Shown here one piece after another: positions 22,351 through 33,098 of a stretch of DNA of 64,000 bases. Both the position numbers and the translations under genes were made by a program. Below the pieces are notes generated by a model that was given only the letters and a program-made list of their open reading frames with translations, was not told the DNA's origin and ran no database searches. Within the stretch, counting starts at the first letter, position 1; every line of letters starts with the position of its first letter. This DNA comes from Cyathus striatus (lineage: Eukaryota; Basidiomycota; Agaricomycetes; Agaricales; Nidulariaceae): contig JAOVFP010000001.1 in assembly GCA_025738555.1 (NCBI GenBank), forward strand, positions 6,138,001-6,202,000, given 5' to 3'.

Positions 22351-22747
22351 TTTGTTGTTGACAGTTATCACTATACAAACTATAAAGCAGATGATGATCT
22401 TTGCTGCACATACTGCAATCCTGCACCTAATGATGGTTCTTCTCCTAATCTTGTAATAATTGATTATGATCATAATGGAAATCCATATTTCAAAAGAGCT
22501 TTTAATACACAGGTGAGTTTAAATACTTTAAATTGTATTTAATATTAATATTATAAAAGGCTTGTGAACAACTTAATGCTTGGCTTGGTGGATTTGAATC
22601 AATACTCAAAAGAATGACTGTATCAAATTTCAATTGGTTTATGTATGCAATGTTGTTTTTCACACACAGCATGTATTGAAAAAGCAACAAAAAAGAATGG
22701 TAAGATTGAGTAGTGATTTATTTGATGATGAGGAAGAGTATATGTAG
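22351..22747 (+). pseudogene. KDZ-type transposase, C-terminal fragment
   Basis: Exon 22351-22512 reads VVDSYHYTNYKADDDLCC, then NPYFKRAFNTQ. A GT-AG intron (22513-22559) follows, then ACEQLNAWLGGFESILKRMT and FNWFMYAMLF. This block is the conserved C-terminus of Kyakuja-Dileera-Zisupton transposases, common in Agaricomycetes. One base is missing near 22661, so HTQHVLKKQ falls into another frame; the stop is at 22745-22747. Only about the last 115 codons are present. The upstream part is missing or too decayed to read. Confidence 0.8.
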
Positions 22748-23160
22748 ATTATAAATTGTAAGTTGTAGACTCTTTTGTATAAAGCTTTAAATGATTAGCT
22801 CCATCTCACTATAATTTATCACATATCTTAAATGAGCTTCATTTTTATTCAAAATAGGTATCAGAAGATATACAATTCCTCTAATAAATATGTTAATTGT
22901 ACTTATCTTTATCAGTACTAAATAGCCTATAATTCATCTAATATTCATGTGAAATTCACATGAATTTCTATCAGTACTAAATGGCCTTTTATACAACTCA
23001 TACAGCTCTTGGACCACCTACCATATTCCCAAGAATATCCTTGCTAAATATTTGCCTTGCCTCCCACCAGCAATTTTTAGAGGTAAAAGGTGTGCTGATG
23101 CCTAAACAAAGAAATTGTATGCAAGTCAGTTAAACATCCATTTAACCTGGGTGTTCTAGG
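22748..23160. other. AT-rich intergenic, no gene seen
   Basis: Flank between the KDZ fragment and LTR copy R. TTTCTATCAGTACTAAAT occurs twice in degenerate form (about 22910 and 22967). No gene or RNA recognised. Confidence 0.4.
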
Positions 23161-23165
23161 GTGTT

Positions 23166-24219
23166 AAAAGGGCAATGAGGGTTACTAGGGAGTAATAGCT
23201 ATGAAACTATGTAAGGGTTGTTGCTTACTCTTGCTAACAATCAAGCAGGGGCAAGTCTGGGGGAATATCTTCAGAATACACAAGGTGATTCCAGGCAAGG
23301 GGGGGGGGGTGAACACACTATAATATTCACTTGTAATCTATAATGCTTGTAATCACTAATAATAAAACTAAGCTTCTTTGAGGTCCTGGGAGGGCTTAGA
23401 TCACACTGGGTTTTTACACTTGGAAATTGAATAGATTGTCATGAATATGCTAAATAGCACTGATAGCAGAAGGAATCAATACAGGATTGCTTAGTTCTAC
23501 ATGAGCAGGTTTGCAAGTCTTATATACTACTGGAAAGTGGAGTTCTTAGGTACTGTACAGGTATAGCATATGTCTAGATAAGGTAATTAACTATGATGCT
23601 GGGCAGAGGGACATGTGCAAAGGTCTGGATAGGAGAGCATTAGACATAGCTCCTTGACAGGGGTGGGCACACATGATAATAGAGATGCACTTATTGGCTG
23701 ATGCATGTGTTTAGATGCCCCATTATGTTGTGGGCCTAAAGATAGAACCATCAGCAACCATAGCTTTAGGTATATGGTCTGTTCACTTCAATCAGTAGAT
23801 CAGGGTGAGATCTCATTTGCAAGATGGTGAGGACCAATCTGGTTTGAGTCCAGAGTAGTGGCAATGGCTGTTGGTGCTTGATGGGCACCTTGACACTATT
23901 GGCTTCTTTGGGTAAGTAGCACTGCCAGAACCATCCCATGACCTGGACATGTCACATTACCATGTGCTTATGGGGGATCAAGTGCCACTGGGGTTCTATA
24001 TACATGCTTTCCTGCTAATCCCTTACTATAATCACTATTGCTTTTAGATCTGTTCACTATGTCCTTGGTGGTGGTGACTATAAATAGCACAATTGTTGGC
24101 AGTTCAGACCTCACTCCAACACTTAGGTAATCCAATTGTGATTGCAAGTGAGTGATTTATATTATGTAGATATCACAAAAATTATGCTTATATACATTGT
24201 ATATCTGTCAGGCATATCA
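23166..24219 (-). mobile_element. solo-LTR-like element R (CpG-free copy)
   Basis: 1054 bp, minus strand, TGATATGCCTGACAG to TTGCCCTTTT, flanked by GTGTT (23161-23165) and GTGTC (24220-24224). It aligns over its full length with 5782-6834. I find no CpG at all in it, against about 38 in the other copy; nearly every lost CpG is TpG or CpA here. A run of G at about 23300 is an extra difference. No coding sequence. Confidence 0.75.
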
Positions 24220-24224
24220 GTGTC

Positions 24225-24524
24225 AAGAAAGGGGGGGGATGTTCACTTGATTGGAAGGAAGTAGATACATGGTTTTTAAAGGAAATTAGAATAAAGAGAT
24301 TACTAAATGAGGAATGGTTGAATACAACAGAAATTAAAGGTATATAGATTGTAGATTTACTGGAAGAAAAATGAAAGGTTTGAAACATAAAGCATACTAA
24401 TAAATTGAAAGAAAATTTATAAAATAAAAACTTGAGAAGAGAGACTAGAGGCAATGACATGGCCTTTGGTAGAGAAAACTGTGCATTTTAGTGGGTCTTA
24501 GTAGTGTGAGATACTGACAATCTT
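24225..24524. other. AT-rich intergenic, no gene seen
   Basis: No supported gene; the frame present on the minus strand is low-complexity and unlike any family I know. Confidence 0.4.
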
Positions 24525-24720
24525 CAGTAATTTATGCTCCTCCAAGGGGTCTCACATGGATCCATACAGACCTAGAAATTCTGTGCAGATTGGTATTTTA
24601 TTGGTTTTAAATCTCATATGTACATTCCTATGACATCTTACAACACCTCAGGTACTCAGAATCATGCTTATAACATTATTATTATATTACTGACATACAT
24701 ATATAACTATACTAATATAA
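24525..24720 (+). repeat. partial CAGTAATTTATGCTCC-family element
   Basis: It begins CAGTAATTTATGCTCCTCCA and aligns in reverse with 34440-34795, from the terminus through TCTAGGTCTG, AAATCTCATATGTACATTCC and GCTTATAACATTATTATT. This copy lacks about 150 bp of the CATACAGATT-rich zone. It is interrupted at its inner end, after ACTAATATAAAT, by the long-TIR element. The full structure of the family is unknown. Confidence 0.5.
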
Positions 24721-25298
24721 ATAATAGCCACTACTGAACAAGATGGCAGCAGTGGTGGTGGTGGTGGTAGTAGTAGTGTGAGACAGTGACACCATTGCCA
24801 TTGTCAGCTGCTCTCCTCATCCTCTCCCCTTGCTCCCCTCCTCCTTGCTCCCCTCTCCCCTTGTGTTCCTCTCCCCCTCATGTTCCTCTCCCCTCATGTT
24901 CCTCTCCCCAATCCTGCCACACTGTTGGTCCACCCCTATACCTATAATGCCCACTCCCTCTTGCCTGCCTCCCACATCACCCCAATGTCATCAGCACTCA
25001 ATGTTCCAGCAGCCTCATGAAGATGATGATGCTGCTGGCATGAATGGCATTGGCACTACATCACCCCTACCCCCTCCTCCCTGCTTCATGAAGACAATGA
25101 CACCACTGGCAAGAACAGCATCAATGCCATGTCTCCCAGTCCCCCCTCCCTGCAATGACAACAACAATCCCAGGTCCTCCAGACCCCTCCAGCTCCCCTC
25201 TCCCTGCATCATGAAGACAATGAGACTGCCCAAGAATAGTGGTAATGCCACCATTGCCCACATCACTCTCCCCCACTTCTCTCATCTCTCCTCCCCCT

Positions 25299-25686
25299 TG
25301 TTAGGATTTCACACTTTATCTTATCTAATCAGTATATCTTATCTTATCATAGTCACCTGACATATATCACCTGACACACAATGCAGACACCATGCATATC
25401 AACATGCATTATTCATCAAGACTATGGGCACAGTCCACAGTTCAGCCATGCTTGTTACATACATAGTACATGAGTTTGCACAGTAGAAGCACAGTAAACA
25501 TGCATTATAGTGTAGGTAGATTACATGCAGTTTCCTCATGGACTCTTATTATAAATACAATCATTTTAGTTAGATATTCTCTATTCTTGTGCTAGTTTAT
25601 TCCAGACTTGCAATAAGACTCATCTTTTCTCTTAATTATTTGTTGTTTGAGTTTGACTTCGAGTTTTTGCTCATCTGTTGCTAACA
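25299..25686 (+). repeat. 5' LTR of the gypsy element
   Basis: TGTTAGGATTTCACAC to CTGTTGCTAACA, with a TGTTAG/CTAACA inverted end pair. Contains TATAAATACA at about 25550 as a probable promoter. Differs from the 3' LTR at about 14 bases, 11 of them at ancestral CpG sites. Confidence 0.9.
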
Positions 25687-27663
25687 AAAGCACAAGAATC
25701 TACCTCATTTCTCAACCTTGAACTCTCTCCCGCCAACCCCTGGCACACTTTTCTTTTACCTCATTTCCCGTTCTTTGGACCTTCGGATCCCTAGACATAC
25801 ACCCCATCTGATAGACTTGTTCATTGTGCTTGGACACATGAGAGGATAGAGTAACGTTGAGCCTGACTCTTCTGAATTACTGAACATCTTAGGCCCTCTG
25901 CCTTGAGTTTGGCATGGCACCAGTGACTGGGCAGGCTACCATGTGTTGGCCCAGCTGGTTCTATCTGCAAATCAGTGTGTGTGAGACTTAGGACATCTCG
26001 CTAGTCTCCGAGCCCCTTCAAAGGCATCTGTTATGTTTCACCCTGGCACCTATCACCTGTTCCAAAACCCTTCAATCCCTCCATTCACAATCACATCACA
26101 TCCCTTCTACATCCATACTGATTTATACTCCTTGATCTTGCCCTACACCCTACACCTGTTACCAATCTCCAAGAGCCATGTTGGTGGACTCCGATGACTC
26201 GGATTTTGATCCTAATACATACCTCTCCCTTCATCAAATCCCCAATTACATTCCATTACCTCGTCTTCCCACTCCTCCTCCACACCCTATCCTTCAAACC
26301 CTTACCATCATCACCGAGCTCAGACATGATGACAGACTGAGATTCAGTACTCCCATGTGTTACATATCACCCTTCAAACAAGATTTCTACTCTCCATTAG
26401 GATACAAAACTCTTCTCAACACTATTCACAATGACGGTAGAGAACTTCCTACACCCACCTACCCTGATTTCACTTTCTAAATGTGGAGACACCAATGAAC
26501 CCATGGGACCAAATACCAGTACCCAGAACTGCTTATATTAATAACCCCAAGACACACCATACCACCCCGACAATTCACATGGAAGCCCCTACTCCACAAG
26601 GATCTCCTTCTCCACTTATATTACCTGTAAACTTCAGACAAGTCCCTCCTAACTCCCCAAACCAACCACCACCACCCCCACCTAACCCTCCAACTTCATC
26701 TGAATGAGGAGGTTGGGTTCACATGATCATAGATGCTATTAAATTTGTTGGAAGAGGCATATATGGATTACACAACCCTGTAATTGAAACAGCCCAAGCC
26801 ACATCAATAATGGCAAACAGACAACGTGACACAGTCACAGATAAGGCCCTTAAGATCGAGAAGCCTGAGAAATATACAGGAGATCGTAAACATGCAAGAG
26901 CTTGGATGAGATCGCTGGAGTCTTACTTCACCAGATCTCATGTTAATCCCCTCAAACATGAAATGAAGATAAGGTTTATGTTAAGCCTTATTGACGGATC
27001 TAAGAACCAGACAGCAGCAGGATGGGTTGATTGAATAATGACTATTATAGAACATCCCAGTGAGAAAACTTTCAAGAACATTAAGGATGGTTTTTTACAT
27101 TATTTTGGAGTTTATTCAGAAACACAGGACACACAGGACAAACTTGACAACTGTTACCAAGGACAGTGGACAGTTGAAGAATTCACTATCAAATTTGCAA
27201 CCATTGCTGTGAAAACTGGTTATAATGAAACCACCCTCATCAGAAAATATAGAGACAAGTTAGACCCCAGATTACTTGAAATGATTATCATGCACAGAAC
27301 CCCAGAAACTTTATACAAATGGTATGAGACAGCTCAGGAAATTGATCAGGAACATCAAAATATTTACAGAAACAAAAACCCATGACAAGGACAACAATCT
27401 AACCTCAGTCAAAACCAGAACTTTGGACAATGACAAGGCATGCAGAATACCCAACAGAGTGGACCATGACCAAACCAGTTCCAACCCCAGAATCAAGGAC
27501 CCTGTTTCCCTCAGAACCCTGCACCTCCCCCGAACTGAGCCAATCTCACAGTATTACAAGGAGGAGACCACATGGACATCAATGCTCTGAAACGTGAAGG
27601 ATGATGCTTCTATTGTAAAGAAAAAGGACACATGGCCAATGCATGCCCTAAAAAGCAGAACTG
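25687..27663 (+). pseudogene. gypsy leader and gag with zinc knuckle
   Basis: Coding-like sequence starts at about 26178. The capsid-type domain is readable at 26850-27385 (KYTGDRKHARAWMRSLESYF, then FLHYFGVYSETQDTQDKLDN, a retrotransposon-gag pattern). A Gln/Asn/Pro-rich stretch leads to a CCHC zinc knuckle, CFYCKEKGHMANAC, at 27605-27646. Internal stops at 26705, about 27032, 27383, 27437 and further ones downstream are TGA, many at places where arginine (CGA) would fit. One TAA occurs near 26478. The 500-bp leader before 26178 holds no clear gene. Confidence 0.75.
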
Positions 27664-27831
27664 AGGCCTGTATGTACAACATGTAAATAATGTGGACTCT
27701 TACATACCTATGCAATCTTCTATACTGGTAGCATCCACTAGTAATATTGTAGAACTACCTGACATTACTAAACTATCGGAAGAACAACAAGCCGTACTTA
27801 TTGCTCAACTGGGTTTTCCCCAGGGCCAGCA

Positions 27832-30800
27832 GTGAGTGCGAACTTGCCAGCTCCTATTTATGTAGCTTCTTCTATAACTGTACCTACAATTGATCTGGAA
27901 TCTAAGTTCGTATCATTCAAGAAAAAGATATCACAGCACACCTTCCCTAATCAGGAAGTAAAACCAGGAAACGTGTATTGGGTTGCACAGAGATTAAAAG
28001 ACCAAACACCAGAACTTGCCTTGGCTTCACTTAGTATTTGGACACACTTGAAATGAAAACTTGAAGTAACTCCCAAAACAATTGATGAACTGAATGATCT
28101 ATCTGATCAAGATGTGATTCAAGTGTTAAATGAGTTAAAGGGACCCAAAAATTTTATACAAGGATCTAAAGGAAATCAAATGGATCTCAATCTAATGATT
28201 ACTACCTTGGATACTCAACAAACCTATGAATTAAAAGCCTTATTAGACAGTGGAAGTACTGGAACATGTATTGATCGAAAATTTGTAGAAAATCATCGAA
28301 TCACAACCAAGAAATTACCACGACCTACCCCTGTCTATAATGCTGATGGAACTTTAAACAGTGATGGAGCTATTACTGATTATGTTGAACTTCGAGTCCG
28401 ACTTGGAAGACATGTGGAAATAATTCAATTCACTGTTTCCAACCTTGGAAAAGCCTCCATGTTTATCAGACATGACTGGCTCAAAATTCATAATCCAGAA
28501 ATAGATTGGAAAGAAGGATCGATTAAATTCACATGATGTCCAATAGAATGTGCTCCATTGATTAATACCATGAACCCAGAAGAAGATGAGTCAGATCTAG
28601 ATGAACCAATTAATCTAGAAACAGATGATCAAATCATTGCAGTAAATCTATTTGAACAGATTGAGATACAAACATTCCAGACAACTGCTTCTAAAATTGC
28701 TGAAGCCCAAAATCAGCAAAAACCCAAGAAGCACTGGAAGGAAACTATTCCAATGTATTATCATAAGTTTGAAAAGGTATTCACTAAAGAATCATTCAAT
28801 AAACTTCCACCTAGAAGACCATGGGATCACACTATCGAATTAATACCCAGAGCCACTTCATTTGATTGTAAAATCTATCCCTTAAACCTGAACAACTTGA
28901 TGAATTCTTAGATGAAAATCTTAATTCTGGATGCATCCGACCTTCAAAATCACCTTGGGCATTACCATTCTTTTTTATTAAAAAGAAAGATGGTTCACTT
29001 CAACCAATCCAAGATTATTGAAAGTTAAATGAAATGACAGTTAAAAATAGATATCCTTTACTGTTAATTCAAGAACTAGTAGATAAATTAAAAAAGGCAT
29101 GATATTTTACAAAATTGGATATTCAATGGGGATACAACAATATCAGGATCAAAGAAGGAGATGAACAATATGTGGCATTCCAAACTAATCAAGGATTGTT
29201 TGAACCTCTAGTCATGTTTTTTGGTCTTACCAATTCCCCGGCCACTTTTCAAACCATGATGAATGACATTTTTAGAATGGAAATCAATGAAGGGACAGTA
29301 ATTGTCTACATGTATGACATTCTTATTTTCACAGAAACCCTAGAGGAACATCGAAAGATGGTAAAACGTGTTCTTAGAAAATTAGAAGAACATGAATTAT
29401 ACCTCAAACCAGAAAAGTGTTTTTTTGAAAAAGCAGAAGTCAAATATCTTGGTCTTATTATTTCTAAGAATTCTGTATGCATGGATTCTGAAAAAGTTAA
29501 ACCAATAGTCAATTGGCCAGTTCCAAACAATAAGAGAGAACTTCAACAATTCTTAGGTTTCATTAATTTCTATTGAAGATTCATTGAAGGATTCACTAGG
29601 ATTGCCAAACCACTTCATGAACTTACAGGCAAAAATGAATGGAAATGGGAATTATCACAAGCTCTTGCATTTTCTCAATTGAAGGATCAAATAATATCTG
29701 TTCCAATTTTAGCCATGCCTAACAATGATGGAAAATACAGAGTAGAAGCCGATTCATCTGATTTTGCAAATGGAGCTATCTTATCTCAGGAACAACCTGA
29801 TGGAAGGTGGAAACCGATCGCCTTCTTATCTCATGCATTAAGTCCAATGGAATGAAACTACAAGATTTATGATAAGGAAATACTTGCCATAATGAGAGCA
29901 TTAGACACTTGGTGACAATATCTTCTAGGAGCCAAACAAATCTTTGAAATTTGGACTGATCATAAGAATCTTCAATATTTTAGGAAACCACAAAAATTAA
30001 ACAGACATCAGGCACGATGGAATACTGAATTACAGGAATTCCATTATACACTACATCATAAACCAGGAAACCAAATGACAAAAGCAGACCTATTATCACA
30101 AAGAGCAGGACATAATCAAGGAGATCAAGATAACAAAGATCTTGTATTACTCAAACTGGAACATTTTAGACAAACCTATGAAGTCCATGGAGAAGACAAA
30201 GAAATCATGGAACAAATTCGTAAATCTAGAAAAAACTGAGACAAGGAAGTAATTAAGATGCTCGATCTTAAATCTAAAGATTGGATTGAATCCCAAGAAG
30301 GTATTATCACATGGAAAGATTGCATCTATGTTCCAAAAAATGCCAAACTAAGGGAATGTATAATTAAACTCTGTCATGATTCAGAAATATCTGGACACCA
30401 AGGAGAATATAAAACAATGGAACTCATCACAAGAGATTATTGGTGGCCCAGACTCATGACAGACATAAAGAAATATGTATCTGGATGCAAAGCATGTCAA
30501 AGAACAAATATTCATAGATCTGCTCCAGTCAGGAAACTTATTCCGAACAGTGTACCAGAACATCCTTGGCATATGATATCTATAGATTTTGTAGGACCAC
30601 TTCCATTATCAGAAGGTTTTGATTTCCTAATGGTAGTTGTTGATTGATTCACAAAAATGGCTGCCTTTATACCATGCAATAAGGAAATTAATAGTGCAGG
30701 TGTGGCAGAAAAGTTCCTTCAAAATGTATTTAAATATTATGGTGTTCCCAAATGAGTAATCAGTGATCGAGGATCTCAATTTGCTTCATTTTTTACTAAA

Positions 30801-31637
30801 GAATTGACATGACAACTTGGCATTCGCATGAATTTATCCACAGCCTATTGACCTCAAACAAATGGACAAACAGAAAGGGTCAATCAGGAAATCGAACAAT
30901 ATATGTGAATTTACGTAAATTATGATCAAGATGACTGGGCCTGAAAAACAGATGTCTGTCAATTTAATTATAATAACACCATTCACAGAACAACTGGATA
31001 TACTCTGTTTTATTTAATGTATGGCTATCATTCTTACACAGGAATAAGACCATCTGGAAAAACAAGAGCCATAGGTGTTGAAGAGTTTATCAAAACCATG
31101 GAAAAGGCAAGAGAAAATGCTAAAGCAGCCTTATCCTTGGCAAACAAAGTAATGGGACACTATTATGATAAACATCAAAAAGAAGCACCTGAATATCAAA
31201 TTGGTGATAAAGTTTATCTAGAAGGAATTAATATTAAATCTGATCAACCAGTTTCGAAACTGGATGACAAATGTTACGGACCCTTTAAAATTATAGAAAA
31301 AGTTGCACCATCCATTTATAAACTCGAATTACTGAAATCATGGAATAGAAAGAATCCAACCTTTAATGTAGAATTATTATCCAAGTTCACACTGGCTCAA
31401 TATCCATCACAACAGAAACCCAAACTGCCACCTGCTATTTTAGTCAATAATCAAGAACAATATGAAGTCAAATCTATTTTAGCATGGAAAAAGAACTGGA
31501 AACAAATTTTATATAAAATTAAATGGAAGGGTTACTTGATGGAAGATTGCACTTGGGAACTGATTGATGCACTAATGGGAGCCAAGAGTTTACTTAATAA
31601 ATTCCATCGGGAACATCCGGAAGCTCTGAATATATAA
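27832..31637 (+). pseudogene. gypsy pol with protease, RT, RNase H, integrase, chromodomain
   Basis: Protease active site LLDSGSTGTCID at about 28240. RT runs from about 28890 with [16 protein letters not shown] and YFTKLDI. Its catalytic motif is YMYD at about 29311, so the first catalytic Asp of the usual YxDD is lost. RNase H: VEADSSDFANGA and TDHKNLQYF. Integrase: HHCC finger with GHQGE and CKACQR (30390-30500), then DFVGPLP, VISDRGSQF and QTNGQTERVNQE. A chromodomain (YKIKWKGY...TWELIDAL, 31460-31600) closes the protein. A frameshift lies near 28890. At least a dozen in-frame TGA codons occur, mostly where the family has Arg; other stop codons in frame were not seen in pol. Confidence 0.9.
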
Positions 31638-31857
31638 ATATATGACATTTCTTCATCAAACTTATTATTCCAAACTACTATCATGTTTTCTGATGAAGTA
31701 ATTCTCATTCTTTACTGTCTCATCATCTTCCCCTCTTGCCTTGCTGTTTTCTTTATTGGCAAATACCTTCCGATCCTCCTTCTTTTCATTTGTGACTATT
31801 ACTACCCCTGATGCTCATAGAAATGTCATGAGGACACGACCTTTAAAGGGGGGGCAA

Positions 31858-32245
31858 TATTAGGATTTCACACTTTATCTTATCTAATCAGTATATCTTA
31901 TCTTATCATAGTCACCTGACATATATCACCTGACACACAATGCGGACACCATGCATATCAACATGCATTATTCATCAAGACTACAGACACAGTCCACAGT
32001 TCAGCCATGCTTGTTACATACATAGTACATGAGTTTGCACAGTAGAAGCACAGTAAACATGTGTTATAGTGTAGGTAGATTACATGCAGTTTCCTCATGG
32101 ACTCTTATTATAAATACAATCATTTTAGTTAGATATTCTCTATTCTTGTGCTAGTTTATTCCAGACTTGCAATAAGACTCATCTTTTCTCTTAATTCTTC
32201 ATTGTTTGAGTTCGACTTCAAGTTTTTGCTCATCTGTCACTAACA
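31858..32245 (+). repeat. 3' LTR of the gypsy element
   Basis: TATTAGGATTTCACAC to CTGTCACTAACA; the second base is A where the 5' LTR has G. Same length as the 5' LTR. Followed directly by the CCCCT duplication. Confidence 0.9.
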
Positions 32246-33098
32246 CCCCTTGTCTCTCCCCTTTGTCTCCCCTTTCATTCTCAATGGGTAGCAAAGTCAC
32301 CTAGCCCCCCCTCCTCCCTGCTTCACTGAGGTGACAATGCCATGTTGCCCGGCCCCTCCTTCCTCTCTGCATCATGACAACTATGATGATGCTGCCAGGC
32401 ACTCACCCCTCCTCCTCATTTCTCCTCTCCCCCCTCCACATTGCCCCCCACCTCATCCCTCCTGCTCCTTTGTGTTGCAATGACAACAACACTGCCATGT
32501 CACCACCTTTCATCTCCACCCTTTGCATGATGATGATGATGATGATGATGGCACATTGCTTGGCCCCTTTGCATAGCAACAATGATGCCACATCATCTGC
32601 CCCCCCCTCCTCCCCTGCTTCACAAAGATGATGTCAGTGCTATGCCACCCACCCCCTCCCTCCAGCACCATGTTGTCCAGATTCCTCCAGCCCCCATTGT
32701 CTCTGCAACATGGAGACAACAGTGGTCTCATGCTGCCACACCCACTTCCAACACCAATGAAGATGCTCAGCACCCACATCCACTCCTCCACCCATGCCTG
32801 CAATGGCAATGGCAACACCTACAACAGTGCCCAAGGCCCACAACTATGACTACAACAATCATTGCCACAGGGGAGAGAACAGCAAGAGGGCAGACAGTGA
32901 GGGGGTGGACTGGGGAGAGGAATGCAAGGGGGAGAGGAATGTGAGGGGGAGAGGAACACAAGGGGAGAGGGGAGCAAGGAGGGGGGGGGCAAGGGGAGAG
33001 GATGAGGAGAGCAGCTGACAATGGCAATGGTGTCACTGTCTCACACTACCACCACCACCACCACCACTGCTGTCATCTTGTTCAGTAGTGGCTATTAT

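Larger units (their letters stand above)
25299..32245 (+). mobile_element. Ty3/gypsy chromovirus, full length but dead
   Basis: Two 388-bp LTRs (25299-25686 and 31858-32245), a perfect CCCCT duplication (25294-25298 and 32246-32250), and a polypurine tract AAAGGGGGGG just before the 3' LTR. The internal order is gag, zinc knuckle, protease, reverse transcriptase, RNase H, integrase and chromodomain, which defines a chromovirus. The primer-binding region starts AAAGCACAAGAATC directly after the 5' LTR; I could not match it to a tRNA. Many TGA stops and at least one frameshift make it inactive. Confidence 0.9.
24721..33098. mobile_element. long-TIR element split by a gypsy retrotransposon
   Basis: The left arm (24721 on) and the reversed right arm (33098 back) match for at least about 150 bp: ATAATAGCCACTACTGAACA, a GGT/TAG microsatellite, GTGTGAGACAGTGACACC, then CTCCCC-rich DNA. 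Without the gypsy insertion the element is about 1.4 kb. The interior has imperfect repeats of CCCTCCTCCCTGCTTCATGA followed by ATGATG-type triplets. The long proline/serine frames here are by-products of this base composition. It lies within a CAGTAATTTATGCTCC-type repeat. Superfamily unknown; the long TIR could suit a Mutator-like element. Confidence 0.6.

Noticed and set aside
20585..24219. Elements M and R as the two LTRs of one retrotransposon
   Set aside because: They have the same orientation and suitable order, but are far too diverged, each has its own flanking near-duplication, and the DNA between holds a KDZ fragment rather than gag-pol.
24830..25360. 176-codon Pro/Ser-rich frame
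   Set aside because: Produced by CTCCCC-rich minisatellite DNA inside the long-TIR element; opposite strand and other frames are equally open.
25687..31637. TGA recoding as a sense codon
   Set aside because: The all-TGA pattern in pol is better explained by CGA to TGA at CpG. NWD and Ndc1 copies also have TAA and TAG stops, and the affected positions are Arg rather than Trp or Cys.
23166..32245. Classical RIP (CpA-targeted)
   Set aside because: The LTR comparison shows changes at CpG, while CpA sites are retained and even created. Ascomycete-type RIP would deplete CpA.
32374..33036. Several overlapping long frames on both strands
   Set aside because: Same low-complexity C-rich/triplet-repeat DNA of the split TIR element; no motif, no conservation with the left half.
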